From Marsupella aquatica (lineage: Eukaryota > Marchantiophyta), in NCBI GenBank assembly GCA_973895155.1, contig OZ316895.1, positions 15,376,001-15,440,000 on the forward strand: a DNA stretch of 64,000 nt. Direction: 5' to 3'. Numbering within the stretch: the first letter of the stretch is position 1; each line of letters begins with the position of its first letter. Shown here piece by piece: positions 48,401 to 59,008 of this stretch. Under the pieces are notes generated by a model, which saw nothing but the letters and a program-made list of their open reading frames with translations, made no database searches and had not been told where the DNA came from. The position numbers and the translations under genes were made by a program.

Positions 48401-49567
48401 TTTGTACTTTCCAGGCCAGCAGAATAGCAAACTCCTACTGTCAAGTAGTGAGGCAACCTTGTTGTGTTACCTATCAATATGACAAGGAGGTTTAGTTGCG
48501 ATGTAGCGAGGCTCCTAAGTACATCTTGTAGCCAAGGAGGAGTTGGGTGTGAGGTGAGCTCTTTTCCAAGTTCCTTCTTTGACCAACTTATGTAAAGTTA
48601 CAAGAGTACGCTAGAGCCTCAATTCTTTGCACATGGACGATTCTATCTCACCATACCTACAGTAGAATTGGGACGTAACAATGGGGTAACAAAGTTGTAA
48701 GCAATTAATTGCAATTTTCTCTGTACTAGAATCGTCATCAGTAAGGTTTTTTTCCCTCTATTTCAAGCTCAGGTCAACATGTCTCATTCTTTGTTTGCCT
48801 CAAGCACATTTCAAGTGTTTGGAATAAAGTTGAATCTGTACAATTGTCATTTTACTAGCAAAATGCCCATGTGTTGGAGTGTCATGGAGTGAAACTCTTG
48901 TCAAACTGAAGTGTTGTTGAGTAGAATAGTTGTTGTAGTCTAAGATTGTGACAGGGCCCCAACCCGGTAGTAACTTAGTGATGACTTATAATTGCGTATA
49001 TAAGTAGAAAGACAAGTAGGTGTAGTAAAAGTGTTTGGATTTTCAAATTTTTTATTTTTGTTAGTTCTAATAAATGGATGTGACAACCGGAGGCCGGAGT
49101 TGAGAGGGGTGTCGGGCGGTGATGGATGACAATGGAGCCATTTAGGGGGTACAAGGAGGCCAAAAGGCAGCCCAAGGACTTGGAGACAAAGGTGTGGGCA
49201 TCTCGGAGGGGTGGGGACTGGCCGAAGGCTCCACATAAGGCGCAAAACGGGAATAATGATCAAAATATAGAAAATGTTGAAACTTGAAACAGAAGTTTCT
49301 GCACTAGTACTATTCCAAACATGGTCATGTTTGGATTCATTTTTAAGCCCTCAATGAGCCCCATGCAAAACTGAGGTTCACTAGTTGAGTTTGGGTCTAT
49401 ATCAAACAGTGACATCTCGAGAAACCTCAATTCTCGTAAAATGGTAAAACTAGGCAATCTTGGAGTAGTGATGGTAGGAGGGCCCTTAGAAGGAAGGGGT
49501 TCCCACACTTGTGTTCCCCTTCACCCTTTGTGTGGTACTCACATGGTTTTGCTCTCTCTCCCTTCCC
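45431..49567. other. gene-poor spacer
   Basis: No recognised gene. A minus-strand open stretch at about 46882-47115 has an exon-like look: CAG before it, GTAC after it, and two overlapping open frames. I do not recognise its product. Confidence 0.4.
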
Positions 49568-49641
49568 CACTCCGTAGAGAGGCACTCCGTAGAAGGACCA
49601 CTCCGGAGAGGCCCACTCCGTAGAAGGCACTCCGTAGAATG
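49568..49641 (+). repeat. short tandem repeat, about 15-bp unit, five copies
   Basis: CACTCCGTAGA with a variable AAGG or GAGG spacer repeats five times. One copy reads CTCCGGAGA. Confidence 0.75.
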
Positions 49642-49739
49642 AGCTCCCACATTTTCCTTCCTCACCTGTAGTCCCCCACACTTTCTTACTTCCCCTTTTC
49701 TCTTTTTCTCCCGTGTGGGGTTCCCACCCATACCTAAGC

Positions 49740-50600
49740 CCTAAACCCTTTCCCTCTTGTGCTTGCTTTCAACTTGTGTATGGACCCTGGTTGTATGAAC
49801 ATCAGATTTTTTACCATCTCAAAATCATAAGTTTATGGGCTTGTTGGAAGGAGCTTGATGAGCTGAATCCGATGACGCGTGACACGGCCAAAATGAAGTT
49901 AAAATGGTAAAGATACGTTAGATTACGTTTTGACAAAAATTTCTCGACGTCGGAACCTTACGGACGTCTGTACATCCAGACGCCGGAGATCCTAGTTTTC
50001 TCCTAGAAGTGGAGATGGCAGCAGCAAAGTTGGGGACCCCTGTTGTGGGAGAAGCCGGGGCCCCCTGGTGTTGTACGGACGAAACGGAGGGGGACGGTGT
50101 CCCATAAAAACTTAAATGATCATATCTTGACTATTTGACCTCTGTTTTTTACGCCGTTTACGGATCCGCGATCAGGAGGAGCAGGGTTGTCCAGGGCTCT
50201 CCTCAGGGGAGTATTCTGAATATCTTGGGTTTTGACCATTGGAGGGTGCCCTCGATTTTCATGGGCTATGGATTATGGATTGTTGTTGGGCACCGTCGAA
50301 AGCACTGCCGGTTCCGTTGTTAGATAAGGGTTTTAGGTAGCATGTGTGTGCCACATGTTTTAGATTATGGATTTCTTGAATGGGGTTTTAGCGGTGCCGC
50401 TAGGGTAGTCGCCATCATTGTGACCCCGTGAGGGGTGCTTTGGTGTGTTTTTCCTGTATTTAGGAGGGAGCCCCATAGTGAACCAGGGGGAACTCAGTCT
50501 AGTTTTGAGTAGTATAGAGAGGGAAGTCATCTGAAGTAGTGAGGTGAGAAGTACTCATTGTCCTAGTGAGGTAGGAGTTGAGTAGACGACAGGAGGCCTG
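49740..50600. other. possible LTR-like fragment, unclassified
   Basis: GC-richer than its surroundings, with phrases such as AAATGATCATATCTTGACTA that are common in plant LTRs, but no TG...CA ends, partner LTR or coding region were found. Listed only as an unexplained compositional island. Confidence 0.25.
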
Positions 50601-51208
50601 GTTACTCACGCAATGTATTACTTTTTCACGAAAAGATATAGATTTATCTTGACTCTCCAAAGTTTGTTACGTGTTATGACCTTGTTTCTTTCATAGTTGT
50701 GTTCTTCCCATAGCTGTTTTGGTGTGTTTCTTGTGAAAGGACCCACCAAGTGGATTCTTGATAGAAGTTTGCAAGGTCCGATCGGCCTTGTGAGCTTGAC
50801 GAGTGGTGACAACACTCCACTAGAGACCAAGAGTAAAGTAGAGAGAGCAGTGAATTGAAGGGTGAGAAAGTTGGCAAACTTGATCAAAAAATGCAATTCC
50901 GGGAGTGAAAGCAAATATACTCATTCTTAGCGTGATGAAGTCTAAATAGCGTCCCTCCACGTCCCCGTGATACAATTAAAACGGTATTGGTTGTGAAGAA
51001 GTGGAAATGTACGTAGTTACCGTTCGATACCGTTTGATAAACAAACAACAAATACTGTTATTGTTGCAAAACTGTGCCCCCCTTTTTTCTTCTTCTTTGC
51101 CCCTGTGTATTTTTATTTCTCCCTTCTCCCCCTCTTGCCCTGGATTGCGCCCCCCCACACTATCAACTTTAGGCAGGAGATCTAGGTTGACATTAACAAC
51201 CTGTAGGG

Positions 51209-51551
51209 TGTTAGGTATTTACTCAAGGTCTAGGGTTATGACATGTAACCATAGTTAGACTAACCGTAGTTGGAGACGTGGTTAGGTTAACTAGGATGCA
51301 CACTATATGCCAAGCGGTGTTTGCTTGGATAAGTGAAACTTAGGCTCATTGTTATGGAGCCACTTGAGAGATGAGGAGAGCTTACACTGTGGAGACTTGG
51401 TATGGCCGACGGGCTTAGAGTTCAGTAAAGCTCTCTTGTGTGTTCCCGTGGACGTAGCCTTGAGGAGGTGAACCACATATCTCTTGTGTCGACTACTTGC
51501 GCAATGGATGTGTCATGTGCTTACCGTTATGAGTGTCGTCTATGCTCAACA
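51209..51551 (+). repeat. diverged solo LTR related to element B
   Basis: It begins TGTTAGGTATTTACTC and ends CTATGCTCAACA, with the same length (343 bp) and internal order of blocks as element B's LTR. Shared blocks include AACTTAGGCTCATTGTTA, GGAGGTGAACCAC and TGTGTTCCCGTGGACGTAGCC. No primer site follows it, no polypurine tract precedes it, and flanking pentamers differ (TAGGG and GTTCA). It is therefore a solo LTR whose target duplication has decayed, or a fragment. Confidence 0.85.
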
Positions 51552-54181
51552 GTTCAGACCTGCAACACAAAGCCTATCTGCCTACTCATAAACTACTGAC
51601 TACTCAAAGTTAATGATAATGGCTATGGTGTGAGTGACGCAGAACCTTCACTTAGTTCCACTCTCAACTCCTCTCCTATAGAGTGGAATTGGAATTCTTT
51701 TGTGTGGAAGACAAACAATGCAGGGAGACACTTTGTGGAGGCAGGGATGAATTTGAACTTACCACCTAGCAATATTATTCTCATGCATTGTGGGCTTGAA
51801 GGGCACATTGGCAGTTACCACTTGTCTGATACTGTCCATTGATCTTTATCTTGCACCTTGTCTCACTACCATTACTTGCTGTCGTCCACCGTCCTGTCCC
51901 CGTTCCCTATATTTATCATTGTCAGAATCTAATGACTGGTCATTCCTGTGCAGTCTCCCCTTTAAAACGTACTTCAATGACTCTGTTAGCTCCCTTTCAG
52001 ATCAATCTAATGGCCTACAAAACACTATCTTCATGGGATGACCACAGTTGATTCCTGCCCAAATGTCATTTGAAAGGAGACCATGGCTAAGGAAAGAGTG
52101 AGATCCGTTATTATAGTAGTTTCAAGAGTAGTTTAATTAGATTATATTAAATGCAAGCCTATGTATAAGCATTTCAACAATCTTTGGTTAATGAGCAGTT
52201 GAAGGAGGATTGTTTGCAATCTGACTATATGGAGAGCCTTTTATGGCAATGATTGTTGGTGAGGATCTCATTATCCCGGAGCTTGTTGTCCTTGCATAAT
52301 GGCATCTGTGGAGGACTATGTACCTTGTTGCATAACCTGGCTTCTGCAAATCCTTGCATTAGTAGGGGTTCTAGTTGTGATTCTTAGGAATTTTATGTCA
52401 ATCTGATGTCCTCTGTATTTTAACTTGCTGGACTCTGTCTTTTAACTTGCTGGATAGTCATTGCCCTTCACCCTGACAGGTTGGGTTATGTGTTAGTCTG
52501 TGAGCTTTGGTACTGGACGCTCCCTGCTGTTCCTGGTTAGCATTTGGTGGCCTTCCCCTTCTCTCACATGATCGTTTGTGCCCTCCTCTGCAGTGCTAGT
52601 CTTCTTCACGACTGCAGGAAAATCATGTAGGTTAATTGTGGTGAGTTATTGTATTACCAGGACTTGCTAGTGATTGTGGAGGCTTAAGGCAACCCTCAAC
52701 CCTTTGCTTTGCTACCACACCTATGGGAAGATTTTTTCATGGGAGTCTGGACAGTTTGTCTAACTTCCCATTTTATTGATGGCAAGGGCCTTTTCAAATT
52801 GTTTGGTGTACATCCTTTTGTGGGTGATAATGCTAATTTAAGCAATGGGCAAGTACAAAAATTCAATTTGGGATTTGATTGCCCAAATCCTAATTGTGTT
52901 TTCAGTGTTCAGGCTCTCAAAGTCTTTCTGCATTATCTCCACATATTAGCCCCAGCAAAAGCCAGGTGAAAAGTAATTTTTATGCATTGTTGCTATCCGT
53001 ATGTGACAGGACAATGTCATGTAGGGCCAAAGCCTTCTCTTGATATTTTCCTCTAAGTTTGACCACAAGAAGAAGATCAAAGATGTTAAGTTGATCAATT
53101 TTTATTCTCTATCAGTACGGTAGATCATTACAATATTCATGCAAATAATTCAAAACATTAAGTCACTAGGATTGAGTAAGTAAGGTGATTCAAATTTTGC
53201 CCAAGGTCAATCTCTCTTTACAGTGTGCATGGTAATCCAGTCACTGCCTTTAATAGGATTTATAATATTCCTCTGGCCCGCTGGTTCCCCCAATCCATGA
53301 CTTACATGTGGAATAAATGAAAAAAGGATTTATCTTTATAAATATTGAGCTTGAAAGATATGCTCGAGACCATGGAGAGGTCACATATCCAAATGACTGG
53401 TCACATTTTCTGATTCGCCATGTTGCCTGTCTCCAGAGACAATAAAAGGTGGTCTGAATCTGAAATGCGGTCCCTCCATTGGTTTCTTTTGAATTTGGAC
53501 ATTCATTCTCAATGGAGAACACCCTCCATGGAGGCCATTACCTTGCACAAAGACCAACTGAGGGCCAGTTGTCATTATGAGTCGGAGTACTGAATGCATA
53601 CCAACAAGTTAAGTTCACTATGGTGAGCAAAACATACTCGCTCAGAAAGGAGACCCTCTGATCCCTTGGGGGGTCTACCACCTTATGAATTTTGTCTACT
53701 GAGGGTGCAAGGGCCCATAGTAACCATCCCCCTTCAAAGGAAGTACCTATCATATTTTGAATGGCAGGTGATGATTAATGTGATGACATATGGCACTTTT
53801 TTGAATGGGTAGCCACCTTACTTCCTAGCTATTTCCAAGTATTTCCTTAAAATGAATAAAAGCGTCTTATTTTGTTCTCACATGATGTTTGAAGTTTTGA
53901 AAACGAGCAGCTGAGGTTATCCATTTTCTTTTCTTTAAATAATATTTCTGATCATTTTTTCACTGGTCTTTCCTCTTTTCCCACCAGGATTGTGCCCGGT
54001 GCTGGAGATATTGTCCTCGAAGTACACCAGGTAATGATTCTTCTCCTTGGAGAATAGTCCTTGCCTTGACCTATCTCAAACCAGTATTTTCTATATATCA
54101 TTGTTATATCCTTTTTGTACATACAGGTTGTATTATCTTTTTATTATTGTACCTTCAAACACATACCAAGAATATATATAT
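51552..54181. other. spacer, no recognised gene
   Basis: An open stretch at 52709-52969 (86 codons) and a 45-bp exon-like piece ending at a GT donor at 54030 are the only suggestive items. Neither matches a family I know. Confidence 0.4.
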
Positions 54182-54482
54182 GATAACCAATTGGCTAGAG
54201 GATTTGCCTGGAACTTAGAGGTCCAAGGTTCAATCCCCCTCCACACACTGGGGTGTGGAGGGAATATGTGTGTGGGTGGAATGAATTTTGTGGGTAGTGG
54301 AGGTTTGATTATCTGTTCGGCCCCTGGTCGTCCATTTTGTGGCCCTGATCTCTCCTTCCTGGTGTCCCTGTTGGATCCCTTGGGGCTCACCCTGGTCTGG
54401 GTTCCCTACAGGAAAATTGTCACATTGGGATGGGGGGAGTCTAATTGTATTACTCCCCATTTCAGTTCAAGACAAAAAAAAA
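54182..54482 (+). mobile_element. tRNA-derived SINE (about 300 bp)
   Basis: It has an A-box-like TTGGCTAGAGGATT (54191-54204) and a perfect B box GGTTCAATCCC (54227-54237) with tRNA-like spacing near the 5' end. A GT-rich unique body and a 3' end in A9 follow. AT repeats flank both sides (54172-54181 and 54484-54494) and may be a target duplication, although low complexity makes this weak. An RNA polymerase III origin and LINE-dependent mobilisation are family knowledge. Confidence 0.7.
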
Positions 54483-54771
54483 CTATATATATATAATATT
54501 GCCAAAGAACCAAAAGGGTCGTCCGGAAGACTGAATTGACAAGAAACCAAAGAAAAGGAGGAAAAACAAAGGAAAGGAAAACACAGAAAAATTCTGGGAA
54601 GACCAAAAAGCCAAAATGTCCTAAACCTAGCAACCAGGATGGATTAATTAAGATTATTCTACATGGCATTATGAGTACTATACAGTTTATTTGGGTTGCA
54701 AAATTAAATTGGAGCTTTTTAGCCGGAACTTTGCATAATCCCAGCCGTTCTCTTTTAGCTCAATATCATTA

Positions 54772-54963
54772 GTGTCAGATGAAATCCGCCATTGGATCAG
54801 GCTTTTCAGACAAAGTTGGCTTCATATAACAGCCGCAGAAAAACATGATTTGGAGACTACCAATCCTAGTTGGCTTTCAGTGGGGCCAGTTGATATTGTT
54901 ATGATTGCTGATGTGTCATGGCTTAGAGCACAAGTTCTTGGACCACCTCAAGAGGTGATCTAA
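54772..54963 (+). other. exon-like open stretch, product unrecognised
   Basis: It is open for 63 codons, preceded by ATTAG and followed by CAAGAG|GTGATC, so it could be an internal exon. The peptide contains LHITAAEKHDLETTNPSW and VDIVMIADVSWL, which look protein-like but match nothing I know. It may be chance or a decayed gene. Confidence 0.2.
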
Positions 54964-57900
54964 CAAATGAATCTAAAGGATACACACTCAACGTTTATTA
55001 GGATTTTTTCTAACTCTAATTCTGTGACACACTACCAATGTACAAGTTTTCTAATTCCTCAGCGTGATCCTCTTATGCGTTTACTCCGTGATCCTCTTAT
55101 GCGTTTACTCCAGACCAGAACTTTACCTGGCCTTTCAATTTGCTGTCGACCAGGGTTTCAGTTTCATTTGCTACTTGGTAGGATTTTAGTACTTTTGACG
55201 TTGTTGAAGACTCTCTGGCTTACTTGGCTCTTTGGTCTTCTTTGGGTTCTCTTTGTTCTTCTCCCCTTTTGGGTCTTCTACTTTTAGGATCCTTTCACCC
55301 AATTTGACCCTTTTTGTTCTTTGGTGGCCAGACATACACTTTTCTAGCCCTTGATTTTGTACTCATCTATTTGTCCAGTAGTCTCTTCTTGTCAATTCAA
55401 TAGATGTGGAAAAATTGTACTCTCCATTAGGCTGGGTTTACTTAAACTCCCCCTAAGTTTTTTATGAAAAGCCTGGTCACATAAAGAAAATAAAAGAAAA
55501 TAAAAGGCCCATGTGCAGATGACTAAGATTGGTAATGGGTTTGCCAGATTATTCTTCCATAGGTGTGGCAAAAGTATTCTTATAAGAATGTGTACAGTAT
55601 TCTGGGAAAAACTATAAACCCCCCCATAGGTTTCCGGTCTACAGCTATGGGGGGCTTTACATGGAAAATCATAGGTGTTCGAAAACAATGCTTCTTATAA
55701 GAATCCATTCAGATTTTCCATGCAAAGTCCCCTTGAGATTTTATAAAGAAGCTCGGCCACCTATGCAAATAAGGGGCCTACTGGCAGGTGACTAGGATTG
55801 ATGAGCGCTGTTGTTAATCACACATCAAAATGTGGCTGCATTCATTGATTGAAAGTAAAAAACTGGGATTATCACGGTATGCAGGGATTGATGAGGGTCT
55901 TGCCAACTGTGTCCCAAAATTCATGTAATTCAAGCCGGCTTGCTTACAAGAGGTGAGGGCACTTGCGACTGTTTTCCACCAAAGTAAATGCCCACTGTGT
56001 TCTAAAAAATAGCTGTAGACCCGAAATCTTTCAAATGAAATTCAGTAGATGCAAATCCCTTCAATGAAGGTGCCAAACTTTGGACAAATATATTAAGCAT
56101 TCCACATCAACATTTTCTTGGGTCAGTTGCTTGCAATGTAGGATGGGTACAGCCCATACCTGATTGTGTCCCCTGATTCATGTAAAGCCAAGTCAGTCTT
56201 GCTCACACATATGAAGTACACCTAATGTGAAGTCTGGCCTGTTGGCACCTTGGAATAGCTACTGTAGATTTTGTCTCAAAGTTCTTGAAATTCCCCAGAT
56301 AAGCCCTCCAAGTGCTTGTAGAGTTCCCCCCAAAAGTAGGGGGTGCTCGGAGTTCTTGCAAAGCCCTCAGTGAACAATATTCCAGATCAGCAGTTTTGTA
56401 CTGGCAAACATGTGCTAGATTTCACCTCTCTGAAAAGTGGCCAAGACTTTTCACATTAATCTTTGTCGTCCACTCCAACCTAGCTATAGAGCCCACTAGT
56501 TGGAATCTAGTGGTTCTCTTTCAATCTAGTGGAATTTGACGGTCAGAAATTAATCTAAGAAAAGTATGTAAGTAAGATTCCTAGCACTTTCTCCTTTCAC
56601 ACTAGGTGACATACGTCACCCAAGCGACGAAGAAAAACCCTCAGAATCACATCTCCACTGTTTGGAAGAACCCTGTCCTCGTGTGTGTGTGTGTGTGTAT
56701 TCGCCAGCTTTAACGTTTGAGCTCAATCATCCTACCGACAAAAGTCGATCCCAACAGCGAGGCGGCACTTGCCATCTTCACCATGATGCAAAGCGCCATG
56801 TTATTATTGAACGACAGCTATTTTCGCATTCGCCGTCTGTAGTTGAATTGTCGTTCGGTGAGCGACGGTATTTGTACTGGAGTCGTCAGTTCAGGGCTTT
56901 CTCAACATTGAGCAGCAATACCCAGGGTGATGATACATTAGCTGTCTGTAACTTGCGCGTTGAATTTCGATGTCGTCGCAATTAATCTCCCTCCCGTCCG
57001 GCCAGGCCTGACTCTCCGTGTTAGTCAGCAGCGTTACATTTTCGCTTCAAAATGTAACGCTGCTGACTAACCATTTCCGGTAAGGCGGTAAGTGTCGATC
57101 GATGCACGCGTTTTGTCTTGTCATTACGTTTCTCGGTCGAGAGATTTCGCAGAATACGTTATCAGAGAACTGAAACAGCTTAGGAAGAAGTCGGTTATCC
57201 TATCTGCCCGAATAGAAGCAGGAACTCAAGCTCATCAATCGGTACATACGTATTTCATGAATTTCTCTTTGTGCGCATACTAACGACCACTGCGAGGCAG
57301 CACCCCAACAATAGCGGATCGCTGTTGTTTGGCCCACTTACACTCAGTTTGGGATCCTAGCTATCAATTTAAGTACTCTGTCTACACAATGTACTTTTGT
57401 AACCTGATGGTCCTGGAGATTCATTAGAATTGCAATTTAACAATCGCGAACAAAATTGAGCAAAAAAATCGAGAATAACATAAAACGCTGAAACCACAAC
57501 TTACTGCCCATACAGAAGGGGAAGTGTGCAAGAATTCTCCCCTTTCCACATTTCACCCACTTTTTTCCTCCAAGGTCTACTTCACAATGTCGGGAGAATT
57601 TACTGTTTGGATCCTAGGGGTAAACCCGTGGGCTTTTGAAGCACTATTTGGATCCTAGGGGTGAACCCATAGCTTTTCGAGGGGCAGCTGTGATTTAAAG
57701 GTGCAGGGCCCGAGACGGAGAAGTTCGATGCAGCTCTGGCCACTGTATGGTGAATGATTGAATTGATGGTCGACGTTCGAAAATTATCCTCGAGGAATGT
57801 AAATAATTGATGTTTAAGAGTGCTCGGGAATTTCCAGTTTTTCGCATCAATCAAAGGTGCCACAAGACACTGCTGAAAATTAACGACCCTGCCGACAAAT

Positions 57901-58335
57901 TCTTCGTACTACATGCACGCACGCTCTACTGCACTTTTTGGAAGAGGGTCTCAGCTGATCGACTGCCTGCCATACCAGCTCGCCATATTATTTAACTTGG
58001 AGATAATCGACATCGCGAACAGTTCTTCAAGGCTTGTCCGATTTCTCCGAGGTAACCACGTGCAATTCTCGAAACTGTCCAACGTATGTACTTCCGGAGT
58101 GCCTGGTTCCACACTACAGGCAAGGCAAAGTATAGAATTCCAGCTTCAACAACATCAGGACATACTAAACCAATATTTTGCAGTTTGATGACTCTTGTCA
58201 TGTATGACAATTTGATTCAGTTAGATTCTCTTCTCGCAAATCTTATTTTGTCAGCAATATAAGTTACAAATGGTAGGTGAAATGAATTTTTACAGAAACA
58301 AACCCAAAGCTGATCCTTTTCATTAGTCACGGATT
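54964..58335. other. spacer with short repeats
   Basis: It holds a 24-bp perfect tandem duplication (55063-55110), a (GT)9 microsatellite (56681-56698), the hairpin at 57020-57071 and a 34-bp imperfect direct repeat (57606-57639 and 57647-57680, sharing TTTGGATCCTAGGGGT). No gene recognised. Confidence 0.45.
57020..57071. repeat. perfect 23-bp inverted repeat with 6-base loop
   Basis: Arms 57020-57042 and 57049-57071 are exact reverse complements. Loop CGCTTC. The stem is shorter than usual plant miRNA precursors. It may be a MITE remnant, a cruciform or a transcribed hairpin. Confidence 0.85.
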
Positions 58336-58616
58336 GAACAAAATTGTTGATTTCAAACCGAGAAAATCCAATGGCACATGTCATTTACTAATACGCAATG
58401 ATTGCGACGTTTAGAACAAAATTGTCGATTTACAATCCAAGAACGTCCACTGGCAACTGACATTCAGATTTACGTTGGTCAAAAAGTTTAACAAGATTGT
58501 CGAACTACAAACAAAGGCGTGTTGCCATTTGACATTCAGATTTACATTGGTCAAAAAGTTTCATAAGACTGTCGAACTACAAACCAAGGAATTCCACTGG
58601 CAAACTGATATTCAAA
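58336..58616 (+). repeat. tandem repeat, about 75-bp unit, four copies
   Basis: Units start near 58336, 58414, 58489 and 58562. The shared pattern is AACAAAATTGTCGATTTACAA, CCAAG, CACTGGCAA, TGACATTCAGATTTAC, TTGGTCAAAAAGTTT. The first unit is the most diverged. The array lies about 0.4-0.7 kb beyond the stop of the SMP gene. Confidence 0.8.
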
Positions 58617-58743
58617 GTCATGTATATCAGTGGTAAAACACATCACAGATCAAATGTACAATTTCCTAAGCATTTCGTGTACAACTCCTAAATCTATTCA
58701 GATTGCTCCGAGTCTAGTTGCTTCCGTATGTACGTCAGCTCAA

Positions 58744-58903
58744 ACCTCCCGTTCACTAATGATGTCGACCTTATCGCTCAGTGAGGAAATCAAACATGTT
58801 CGTCACCGATAAATATGTACACACCTTCCGTTCACTAATGGTCTCGACCTTATGCGCTCAGTGAAAAAAAAATCAAACAGGTTTGTCACTGATAAACATG
58901 TAC
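58744..58903 (+). repeat. tandem duplication, 79-bp unit, two copies
   Basis: Copies start at 58744 and 58823. Each contains CCGTTCACTAATG, TCGACCTTAT, CGCTCAGTGA, AATCAAACA and a GATAAA-ATGTAC end. It sits at the 3' flank of the SMP gene. Confidence 0.8.
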
Positions 58904-59008
58904 AGTCACGTAGGGACTCGACTTCAGTTTCATTGCGAACTGTCACTTTTAGAAATGCGTGGAGAAGTTCACATTGTAGGTCGTGCGGTTCTCACTTCCA
59001 TGACTGGG

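Noticed and set aside
54047-54496. 149-codon open frame on the plus strand
   Set aside because: It overlaps the SINE and its flanks, and the peptide has no known features.
57020-57071. Bacterial-type terminator or a miRNA precursor
   Set aside because: There is no gene to terminate in this eukaryotic spacer. A 23-bp stem with a 6-base loop is too short for a typical plant miRNA precursor.
58336-58616. CRISPR-like array
   Set aside because: Repeats are contiguous and diverged with no unique spacers, and the host is a plant.
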